From: Fasciola hepatica
Lineage: Eukaryota; Platyhelminthes; Trematoda; Plagiorchiida; Fasciolidae
Direction of reading: 5' to 3'
DNA: 64,000 nucleotides
Assembly: GCA_948099385.1 (NCBI GenBank)
Contig: CANUEZ040000129.1
Span: forward strand, 496,001-560,000
The notes beneath the pieces were generated by a model. The model worked only from the letters and a program-made list of their open reading frames with translations. It was not told where the DNA came from and did no database searches. The first letter of the stretch is position 1. The number at the start of each line of letters is the position of its first letter. This document shows, one piece after another, positions 31,885 to 42,120 of the stretch. The position numbers and the translations under genes were made by a program.

Positions 31885-34254
31885 TGCCTGTACTTCGCCC
31901 CCAGAGTCGAACCAACCTAAGCGACATTCCACCAAAGGGATTAGGTCATTTTCGCGAATCTTCCTATGGGCGAAGTGACGCGTGTCTGTGCGAAAAGGAG
32001 ATTCTTCTCCATCAACCATTTGATCAACGGACCGAGATTTTCCGTGCTTACGGATCGGTTTGTGGGTAGGACACACATGGGTTTTGGGGACACAGTGGTA
32101 CCATTAACTGTTTCCACCCTTCAGTTGACGGTTCACTGACATTTGCATTCCAGCACGCTATCTGCGTGTCGGATGGTTGCATAACGAAACACAGTAATTT
32201 GCATTTTGGCTACTGAAATCAATAGTAGTAGCCAACTGCTCCATGCCAGAAAAAGTCTGGTGCGACTCATGCATGTGGACTGTCCGTTGCTCCTGGGAGG
32301 TTGCATCTGCGATTGTCATGTAGAATACTCGGCCTCCAACTCTCTTCTGAGAGGCTGTTTCATTTGTTTTTAGACAGCACTGCCCTGTCTCCACATCTGA
32401 TCTGCATGATTCTCAACTATGAGACTCAAGATCATGTTTGCCTCTTTCTTCCTATGGTCATGGGTACACCTCCACTCACTCATCAGTAAGGAATTATGAG
32501 CAAACTTTTCAACCAACTAAATCAGGCATTTGGGGGTAAAACTGCATGTCGCGAAGCAGATTATTAATATTACGCTAACGAGATTCGTGGGTGACTTGTC
32601 CAGTACGATGTCAGTCACTGGCAAAACCGATATCACCCACGTGTCTATATTCCCTTAGGTCATTTGATTACCAGGTACTCCAGTTAACTTGGGGTAGATT
32701 AGTATTACAGTGAGGTATCAAATCAAGTATCTTATGAGGTTAGATGGTGCGAACTATGATTTTAGTAGATTACCGTTGCGCTGATTTGAACAACAGGACC
32801 TGGAATCCAGTGCATTTGTACGAAAAAGGAGAGCTATCAAAGGTGGATGCCGTAGACTTTGCATTTTTGGACCAGCTAAACTACTCCTAGTTTACTTGTA
32901 ATGTTCAGTTATACGTGCAGTGCTGTGGTCGAAATAGCAAAAAACTGGTATGTATGTTGTCTGACTTGGTTTGTTTTTAACCAGTCTCTGCGGTTAGGCC
33001 GATCATAGATACGTGGATTATAGCACCTCAAACTGGGCAATATACGAATCTACTGCGACAATAAAACACAGATATGGTTACTAACTATTGTTCGATGGCT
33101 ATCACTTGAAACCAAAGGCAGACTATTATTCAGTGGGATTTTGCACTCCTAAAGTCTGTGTAGTGTCCTAGATATTTGTATGGGAAATAGTGGGACTTAG
33201 GGGATCGCAGCAAGTTGCTTGGATAGTTGAATATTTTGTAATAACTCCGATATACGGTCACATGCAGACACAATCAGGGTTCTACGCGGATAAACTGTTA
33301 CTGTTTGTCGAAACGGAGAGAAGACGTAAATGGTGAGATGCTGCATTTCTTCTAATCTCCTCCATCGCATGCTTATAACATGCGAACTCATGTTCGAATG
33401 GGGAACGGCACAACACAATAGGAAATGATAGAGCTGAACGAATTGGGAAACTGTCTCGTAAATATGATTGGCTAAAGCCAAGGCAAACGCATTGTGGATT
33501 AACAGTTTCTGTGCGCATGGTGGGGGTTTAAGTCTACTTATCAATGCAGTCTTACAAACAACTAGGAGCTTTGGGTTCCTATTTTGTGAGATCACTCAGA
33601 ACACATGATCCAGATCAATTTGATGATGAAAGGTCACAAGGTGTTTCGCAGCCGGATTTGAAATCCAACGAGGAATGCTCAGCAGCTCTTTGTCTAAGCT
33701 GTCGTTCGGTTCCGACCGTATTTTTCGCCTGTGTATTCAAATTCGTATCGGTATAAGGTTGCTTGACGTATTAGTACTTATCAGGGACTTAACCTGTGAC
33801 CCAGATTCTGTTTGCATAAACTTGTTTGTATGCATTTCGCACTTCCAAAGTCACTGTATTTTGCACAGTGACAGTTGAGTACGTTCTATTACCAGTCCGA
33901 GTACATTCTCAATTTATTACAGGTAATTCAAACTGAGCACAACGATAGTGGGGTAACTTGAGTATCTAACCTTTGTTTGTGCTCTTCGGTCACATTACGA
34001 TGTAGAAACCCGGCTCCTTTTGCTTGTTCCGGCTAACCTGTCCCATTTTAATGGTGGACACATGTATGTCTGCGTCGTCAAGAATTGTTTGCCAGGGATC
34101 CTATAAACAGGATCGAAAGAAAGATCACAATTGAGCCCAACAACATTCTGGTTTCACTGTACGCACAAAAAAGTTCACATATAGCTGGCGGCTGTCAGCC
34201 TTATCTGGGATGAAGTCCAAAACTGTCGTGACCTCATGGAAGACCGATTTCAAG
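31885..34254. repeat. right arm of a 5-kb palindrome
   Basis: Inverted copy of 29261-31630, 2370 bp and practically identical. Its outer end joins the next partial copy across a shared AAG (34252-34254). No gene or transposon domain was recognised. Confidence 0.95.
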
Positions 34255-34513
34255 CACGGAAAATCTCGGTCCGCTGATCAAATGGTTGATGGAGAAGAAT
34301 CTCCTTTTCGCACAGACACACGTCACTTCGCCCATAGGAAGATTCGCGAAAATGACCTAATCCCTTTGGTGGAATGTCGCTTAGGTTGATTCGACTCTGG
34401 AGGCGAAGTACAGGCATTCAACTCAGAGTTATTTTTCTATTAATTTAGTTCCATAACATGTCGGTATTGGTGGTGAGATATGATCACGTGTGCAAACGGA
34501 ACTAATGTCGAAC
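34252..34513 (+). repeat. extra partial copy of the palindrome core, same orientation as left arm
   Basis: It matches 31466-31726 (inner left arm plus the start of the spacer) with a handful of substitutions and a one-base insertion. Some variants (TCTATTAATTTAG) are shared with the next copy but not with the palindrome. Confidence 0.9.
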
Positions 34514-34679
34514 ACAATTGACTCTGGAGCTTCGTTACGATATACTTAGTTGGATTCACTCGGCTAGAACCGGTAGTTCTGATTCAGTCATCACAACTGG
34601 AGTAAAGAGCAGACAACGTCGTTACAGCTTACGAAAGATGAAAGTTTGGAAAATTTGGAAATGTTCTATGAAACAAAGC

Positions 34680-35145
34680 GCAACATCATCATATTGACTA
34701 ATTTAGGTTGCTTTTGATTTGCGTAACAAGAATATTTCGGAAATGTGACAGTTGCTTATACTGACGTGCCTTGATCACGAGAAAAACTACCATGAATTCC
34801 ATCCAACTCAAGGTTATCAATCATGCAAACCAATTATCACGTTCGACATTAGCTTCGTTTGCACACGTGATCATATCTCACCACCAATACCGACATGTTA
34901 TGGAACTAAATTAATAGAAAAATAACTCTGAGTTGAATGCCTGTACTTCGCCTCCAGAGTCGAACCAACCTAAGCGACATTCCACCAAAGGGATTAGGTC
35001 ATTTTCGCGAATCTTCCTATGGGCGAAGTGACGTGTGTCTGTGCGAAAAGGAGATTCTTTTCCATCAACCATTTGATCAACGGACCGAGATTTTCCGTGC
35101 TTACGGATCGGTTTGTGGGTAGGACACACATGGGTTTTGGGGACA
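34680..35145 (-). repeat. extra partial copy of the palindrome core, inverted
   Basis: The reverse complement of about 31422-31887, covering the full spacer and the inner left arm. With the preceding copy it forms a second, smaller inverted repeat (arms of about 250 bp). Confidence 0.9.
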
Positions 35146-35966
35146 GTAGAAGTTGGTTACATAAGAATTTATACCGTAATATTTTATGCATGTTTTACTT
35201 TCTGGTAATTTTGGCATGACCCGTTTGCAGTTTATCATTTCAGCGTCTTAGGCATGGAGTCCACGAACCTAGTTGTCAAACCATCAGTTCTCCAGTGCTC
35301 TCTTACACAATTTTGGTTATCAGTCTCCAATATGGAGAAATATCATCAAATTCTTCCTCAAACGTACTTTGTGTTGGTCACTGAAGAACTAATGATAACA
35401 TGAATTCGTTATTTAGGTTTTGAACATGTGTTTTCTGCTTGACGAGAAAAGAAGTCTATGAAAGAGAAGTTTAGTGAGAAGAAACAAATATTACTTTAGT
35501 TTCAACAGCATCCGTAAGTTATTGCTCCTTAAATTTATTTTATTTGTTCATGAAATTCGATGTTCTTTGATATTCGAATTATTTGATAATTATTCATATC
35601 ATTCAGGTTCATACTGTAATCGTTGAAACGCCACGAAAACTACCTAAATTTCATGAACAAAAAAGAAGAATTTGAACAGGAGGAAACTAACTTCGAAATC
35701 GTAGCAAAACAATCTGCTCAAATAACTAAATATTTAAATGAACAACTGACTGCCTGCCCTTCTAACTATCTGGCTGGCTCGCTGGTTGACTTAATTAATT
35801 AATTAAATAGAAAAGTGATAACTCCACATTTCATTGTAGCGGTACGCCATTTAACTTTTGACTCGTTCACAACACATTGATTTCTGTGTTTTTTCGTCAT
35901 CTGATGATATTTTATACACTGCCTCAGTTATTACCGAGTGAATGGGTACAAATTAGCTATATCCAA
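35146..35966. other. no gene recognised
   Basis: A/T-rich unassigned sequence between the palindrome complex and the second Gypsy element. Confidence 0.5.
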
Positions 35967-36124
35967 TGGACTGGACGAACTGAACTAACGCAGAACTACC
36001 GAGAAATAAGAAATTCACACGTATATGGATTATTTCTTACAAGCAGAATCATGTGATGTACAGATGTGTGGTATAACAGAGAGAATACATAACGTAATGA
36101 AGAATGAGTCAGTCTTGTTTATCA
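35967..36124 (-). repeat. 3' LTR of the second Gypsy element
   Basis: Shares with 38877-39044 the ordered blocks GAACTGAACTA, CGCAGAACTA, TTCACACG, CAGAATCATGT and GAGTCAGTCT. On the minus strand it starts TGATAAACAAG and ends CCA; the end positions are approximate. Confidence 0.72.
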
Positions 36125-38200
36125 CATCCATCGCATGCTGAATTGGAGGGTGGTCATTATACTTGGTGATACTGAACGAATTCTTCCAGATGTTTTACTA
36201 GTTGGTTGTTCCGTGTATTTTTTGGAATCAGTTGTATCTAAATCAGAAGTATCAGCTGACGTAACAGTTGGTGTAATGACATTTGATTGACGTTCCTCGT
36301 TGAACTGTACCTGGGCAACACGACTTCTATAAATTGACAGACCATCTAGATCCAAAATTGCGACCATCTGGTTTCCGTTACTCGGAATGGCAATCCAGTT
36401 TGTAGACGGTGAATCACTGTCTCTGAAGTAACTGACATTAGCATGGGAAATGGTTCTTAAACTAAGGCGTTTAAATAACAGTCAGAGACTTTTACCAGTA
36501 GCAATATGTGCAGCGATACGGTATGGCATGAGATAACTGTCAATAGCACAACCAAGTTTGAGAAGTGAATGGGGATTCACATAACGAATTTCACCCTTAA
36601 GCGTGCGTACAAAATCCCCTGCGAGATCATTACACTGTGGGTGACGAGAAGCACTGTACACACTTTTCCAGCCAAGAACTTTCAACCGAGAGTCTGGCGG
36701 TGAAATGCTTTCTGTTGCCAGTAATTAAAACAAACAGTACTTGTTTGTTGGACGTTTTTCTGGACGCTGTCTGATTTATGTCCAGCGTGGGTGAAGTCAT
36801 TCAGTATGCCTCTGTCAATCAAGAGAAGGCGTCAATGAAAACAAAAGCGTTGTGTTTATCCAAGAAGGGTGCATAATATTCCGCATGTACCCACTGCCAT
36901 GTTCCACAAAACACCGACAAAATAGGCCACTTTGACGGTTTTGAATGTATCTTATGTAGATACTGGTAGTAGTTTTTGATAGTACCCGTGTGGATGGTAT
37001 CCAGTTCCGGCCACCAGCAAGTAAGTCGCGCCAGTGATTTCTTTTTTTCAGCACCCAAGTTTCCTGGGAAGAGATCTTCCACTATGTTGGAGGAATAACC
37101 ACAAGATCTTTAAGGAATAGTAATCCGTTGGAGCTATCGACAAGAGTAAAAAGTTGGTGATTTCCCCTTTTCGTTCGACGTCCAGCCATGGCGCAGATCT
37201 GAAGTCACGAGCAAACACATTTCTGTAACCAACAGAAGGCCTTCGCGCCTCGCTAGAAGTAACTGTGTTAACAGTCAATCATGAGTAGTTGGTGGCGGAG
37301 ATGAATGCAGCAGTCTAGATAGAAGATCAGCTTGGGGTGTGTCTGACACAACGGTGCACATTAGCATAATCACGGGGGCTGAGTGCTGTCCTTCATGGTC
37401 GAACCATCGTAGCTGATGACTTGGATAATGCATAGTGTGGATGAAATATGAACTGCAAAGCTTCATGATCAGTAACAATGGTGATCCTCTGAACAAATAA
37501 ATACGTAAGTAAACGCTTGCCAATCCGGTAAATTTCCAAGGTCCTCTTTGCGTTTGTGGATGTCGCTGTTTAAATTTGATTAACTTCCTTGAAGAACGGC
37601 ACCTATGCCAGTAGGAGATGCTCAAGTATTAACCGCTAAATAGGGCTTAAGAATAACTTCGGACTGAAGGTAAAATAGCAGTTTGAGAGGCATCTTTTCA
37701 TGCACCTGATTACGGAAAAAGGGGTTAGCAGAAGATATTGAACAGACAGCTGGCTCGTTGAAACAAATTTAGAATAGAGCGAGCATAGTATTGAAAACCA
37801 CGAATAACAGGAAGTAATTGATGAATGTTCATTGGTGGAGGTACGTCAATGAAAGGGGCTAAACGCGCTGAATCTAGGGACAAACCTTTAGTATTAATAA
37901 TGTAACCGAGACACGAAAACTCAGAATCACCGAAAATACACTTAGCTGGAATTATAAAAACGTTGAACTCAAAGAATTGCTTCAACAAAGAATAGAGACG
38001 GTAATCGAATGGAACCATGACCAAAAATGTAGTCCTGGTAAGGTTACGAGACTGTTGAAAAACAGCAGGCGAAACTTTTAGGCCAAGAGGCAAGAATTTA
38101 TTTTGGAATAAAGCGAAAGGAATATCTATGCTTGTTGGAGCACTTAATTCATTGTCCAAGGGTATTTGCTAGTACGCCTATTTTAGGTCGATTTCTGAGA
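36125..38200 (-). pseudogene. pol of the second Gypsy element (RT, RNase H, integrase), broken
   Basis: The RT piece reads L-P-L-G-L-K-V-S-P-A-V-F-Q-Q and later E-F-S-C-L-G-Y-I-I, the usual Gypsy RT landmarks; the Y-x-D-D motif between them is lost. RNase H keeps T-D-H-E-A-L-Q-F-I near 37.45 kb. The integrase shows a zinc-binding remnant (A-R-L-T-C-W-W-P) and W-V-H-A-E-Y-Y-A-P-F near 36.88 kb, where the first catalytic Asp is replaced (normally H-I-D-Y-A-G-P-F). A later S-R-H-P-Q-C-N-D-L-A segment sits near the third catalytic residue (36.62 kb). The order fits RT-RNaseH-integrase. Confidence 0.78.
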
Positions 38201-38435
38201 GTGAATTTCACTTAATCTGATCTTTCGATTGGAGCACGATTACCACGATAACCAATTAGTAAGTTCAAATGTGTCAACTTTTGATTGCATCCGTCACCTT
38301 GGTATTTTGATAGAGTTGATCAATATTAGCTCCGACACAGCAGCTACAGCTTTCACATCTTCGAATTCTCCACATATATAGTCAACTTCTGGAAAAGTCT
38401 GGTCACAGTGAACTAGTAGAATGTTTCAAATCCGG

Positions 38436-38837
38436 TTAGTTAATTCCAGCAATCAAGCCATCGTGTAGTTGGTCTTGCAATTCAATAACGTATTCGCTCT
38501 TCACCTCCTGAATCTGCAGCGCAAAAATGAAGTCACATATTGACTGGTTTTGGGATCTTGAAGAGTAAGTTGAATTTGGCTCTTTCAGAGGAAATGAAAT
38601 TGACTGACTTGAAATACTGTAAAACAATAGTTTTCAGTTTGTCATACATTGAACTGAGAGAAGTAGCAGGAACAGACCATATGTATCCTTTCTGAGGAAA
38701 AGTAGAGAAAGCGCTATCTTCATCGTATCATCTAGATGATTTCTGGTCACACGCCAAATTTCGAAACTTTCTATCTGGTCTTCAACCTGTCTGGACTTAA
38801 AACTTACGTCGAGGGGTTCCATTTCAGAAGCAGTCAT
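38436..38837 (-). pseudogene. gag of the second Gypsy element, broken
   Basis: Two neighbouring minus-strand frames. The first (38837-38634) starts with a methionine shortly after the 5' LTR and contains D-Q-I-E-S-F-E-I-W, typical of the gag N-terminus. The second (38627-38436) has S-I-C-D-F-I-F-A-L-Q and L-Q-D-Q-L-H-D-G-L-I-A-G-I, the conserved D-F-I-x-x-L and F-I-x-G-I parts of Gypsy gag. No zinc knuckle follows. Confidence 0.68.
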
Positions 38838-38876
38838 GATATTATTCCTTTACGAGATATCAAGTGTGGCGTTCAA

Positions 38877-39044
38877 TGGATTGAATGAACTGAACTACCG
38901 CAGAACTATCGAGATATAAGAACTTCACACGAATATGGAATGCAGCATATTATTTCATGCACACAGAATCATGTAATGAATAGATGTGTAGTATAACACA
39001 GCGAGTTCATGATGTAATGAACAATGAGTCAGTCTGTTGTACCA
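38877..39044 (-). repeat. 5' LTR of the second Gypsy element
   Basis: Partner of the LTR at 35967-36124. On the minus strand it starts TGGTACAACAG and ends CCA just before the gag leader. It has a short extra stretch (GCAGCATA) that the other copy lacks. Confidence 0.72.
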
Positions 39045-40600
39045 TAAACTTTCCTCATTCTCTTTTGTGTAACATCTCCCCTTAGCATAAAAATAAAAGA
39101 AAGTTACTTTGTGTTCTGTTTCTCTTCATCGTTAATCCAGCCATTACACACAAAAAGCAGTTCACTTATTTTGTTGTTTTCACTGCCTGGTAGTAAAATA
39201 AAATTACCCGTTGGAATATCCGTTGTCGCGGTGAATTAAATTCAACGTAAGACTGTCTTTGATGAAGTCCTTTAAACCGATCTGCACATCTGTAAGTGCA
39301 ATAACAAGCAACTGTCCACCAGTTATACTATTTTGTGGTGACAACAATTACCGTATTATTACTGGGCTGTACAGTCCTCATTAATTTCAGTGTAAGCAAT
39401 GTTACCAGGCTGTTTTATGACGGAACTGATGTTCACCCTCTCCAATGTTCTCCCAGACATTCATGTACGTTCGCGAGCGATAGAATTCTCGAGATTGATG
39501 ACTGTGGATACGCTGTCAGGAAATGTTACCACCAGCCAAATTAGCACACGGTCATTAATTTCCGCTGAGGTCATCACCCCATTTCAAGTCTCGCTTGACG
39601 ACACTGTTGCTTGCCTCAAAGCTGGCCCTCAGCCAAAATTCGACTATTTCTATGATGTCTAGCTAACGAAGACTTTGAAGTCGAACTCCCCCGACTGCCA
39701 TTTCTTTCGGGGTCTGGACCTCTAGTACCGCTGTGCGACAAAGACCCGCATATTCCTCGGTTGAATGGGACTGGGGTTTTGAGCAAATACGGTCGAGGTG
39801 AGGAGACTAGGTAGCAGTGGTGACCTTTATCTAACCAAAAGATTTACACCATTTCCGTGTCGAATTTATCATGTCCACGTGTTACATAAATTAGTTTCAG
39901 TCTTAAGCCAGAGGAATGCATCTAAAGGCTCAGAGGGAGGGGGCATGGTAACAAATAAAACCGCTTGATTATGTCAGTTAAGCGAGCACGCACACGTACA
40001 CAAATGAATACGCTGAATTCGCATTCTCAAGTCACCTCAAAGCCTCGGAAACTTGAGTATCTTGTTCAGTCTTATCATAACTGCCGCATCCAGGCATTCA
40101 TCTTCAAAGAATAAAACGATTGCAGTGGACAGTATTATTATTACGGGCAGGCGATACCTACGCTGAATCAATAAATGATTATAGCTATAGCAGACAGTTC
40201 GCTGTGATTCGGTGCAATACAATTTCTAACATATTGGCGAATTGTTATACTTTCTCACTTGTTACCCTTACTTTAGCATTGAGACTAAAGGAGATTATAC
40301 CCTAAGGTATGTTTATTTTCGTTGCCTACATTTTCAAAACCCGGGAAACATCAGCCTACATAATGGTTTACATAAGCATGTTCCCGCGCCACTGATTCCA
40401 AAAGCATGGTATTCTGCAGTTGACATTCAATTCCAAGATACTTCTCCCCCACTAATACGTGCAGCCACGAAACAATTGTTCTTTAGCCAATGGATAGTTT
40501 TATCAAGCATAAATTCAGCAGGTCAACCTCTTGCCCATACTTTCATTCCGGTCCCTTGTAGAAGAAGCTCTTTGTAGCTACGGTCCTTCCTTTCCTTCCA
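39045..40600. other. no gene recognised
   Basis: Unassigned sequence between the Gypsy element and a CR1/Jockey-like relic. Two overlapping open frames at 39335-39662 have no recognisable motif. The last part may be the decayed region upstream of the RT that follows. Confidence 0.45.
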
Positions 40601-42120
40601 TCCTAAATGAATTTGACGCATATTTATCAGAACTCTTACGAACAGGTGCATTTCATTAGAGACCGACGACTTTTAGCACCTAGATCAATTTAAACTGACA
40701 AATGAAATTTCATAAAAACCTGAAGTATTTACAAACTTCTTCGATTCCAGCCCGCAACTCGCTCTACTCCAGCCTCGGCTTTCCATCACAACTTTTGCCC
40801 TTCAGTTACAACCGGGAATGCTCACTTGGAATTAGTTTCGTTAATTATCTTCTCTCATTGCTTCTGCGGGAAGTTTGCTCATATTTTCCCATTCCGAAAA
40901 GAAATGATTATTCAAATTCCAGCGAATACCACCTCAACTATACCTTTTTTACTGTTCCACGAATCAATGAATAAACAATGACTAAACGGCTCCACTCAAC
41001 TCTACAGTAATACTCTGCTGAGCAACGGCCAACACGGATTTTCGCCGCAGGCCTACTAGTGTCCTGATGCCTTTCATATTTTACCTCTGGTATTCAACAA
41101 TGGATTCCTATGGTGAGTCTCACTTGATGTCTCTAGAAATCCTAACGATCTTTGGCTGGGTCTGGTACACAGGTCTCCTGTGGAAATATTCCAGGTTTTG
41201 ATTTGCCTCTGGTCTAGGAAGTTTCCTCACCGATCGCTCAATTTTGCAGCTTGTCCACGGCGCAGAGGTTTCTGGGTACACTTTTGGGTTCTTCAAGGAT
41301 GCTTGCTTTTTCCCATGCTTTCTTTACTATTGTCATTTACCTTTCATTCAGTACACAGAATATGGTTTATGCATTTCCAAAAACGAATCTCTTTATCTAT
41401 TCATTTCATACCTGTATCTTGCCTCCCGTACCTCCGTATCATATTTATTCCTGTGAGTACAGACCTGAACTCCATCACTGTCTAGAAACCCAAATATCGA
41501 GTCGCTTACAACGTTTCCTATAACTCATTCGTCTATTTCCCCAAAGCATGCACCTTCCACTCCTCGTCCTCAAAATCTCAATTTTGGTAACAATTCACTC
41601 CGTTCCGCTTCCTCCGCAGTATTTTCAGGCCTTCAACTTTCCCCATGGCAATTTTCATTCACTTATGTTTCTGAAATAGCTTCACGCACCTCGAGAAAAA
41701 TGTCGTACTTGTTTCACGCGTGAAGTTTTGGTCATTTCATCCTAACTTCTTGCAGTATGGTGTAGTCTAATGCTCTCCACTCTCAATTATTGCGGTTACA
41801 TTTGGGTGGCTCGCCTCTTTCGTATCTGTTCTGGGTCGATCTGAACGTAAAACATTTGCCTCTAAGCAGCCGACCATATTTCTGTGAACTAACTTCTGCA
41901 ATTCTTACTCCGATATTTTATCCCCGTGGACTCCGTTCATAAGCTTAGAGTCATCCATATCAAGCAAATGTTAAAACTTGTTGAACAGCGTTATTCAGTT
42001 GTAATCGGTATTTCTCAAAACCGAAGGAACTTAGGCTTTTCACCAACATCTCATTAACTGTCTTTCTTCAAGCACAGTAAGCAAACTGTTATTGCCGTGA
42101 ACGGCCCCTATACTCTCTAA
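40600..42120 (+). pseudogene. CR1/Jockey-like reverse transcriptase relic
   Basis: Frames switch often, but the order of RT landmarks is kept. P-I-P-K-R-N-D-Y-S-N-S-S-E-Y lies near 40.89 kb (normally P-I-P-K-K-G-D-x-S-N-P-S-N-Y-R-P-I). L-L-S-N-G-Q-H-G-F near 41.02 kb corresponds to the Q-H-G-F motif. S-F-L-T-D-R-S near 41.23 kb precedes the motif-B region (V-L-Q-G-C-L-L-F-P-M-L near 41.3 kb, for V-P-Q-G-S-V-L-G-P-L-L). F-P-K-T-N-L-F-I-Y stands at the F-A-D-D-T position. Thumb and tail traces continue to about 42.1 kb. It is a distinct lineage from the EN-RT elements with L-K-A-A-F-D. The ends are approximate. Confidence 0.6.

Larger units (their letters stand above)
35967..39044 (-). mobile_element. 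decayed compact Ty3/Gypsy retrotransposon with both LTRs
   Basis: Two related LTR blocks (158 and 168 bp, roughly 80 percent alike by eye) flank gag and pol pieces that run right to left: gag near 38.8-38.4 kb, RT 38.2-37.7, RNase H 37.6-37.3, integrase 37.2-36.4. The internal region is only about 2.75 kb, shorter than a full Gypsy interior. Much of the gag end, the protease and parts of pol are deleted, and frames are broken throughout. It is a different lineage from the CsRn1-like element at 12.8-17.8 kb. No target duplication could be confirmed. Confidence 0.8.
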
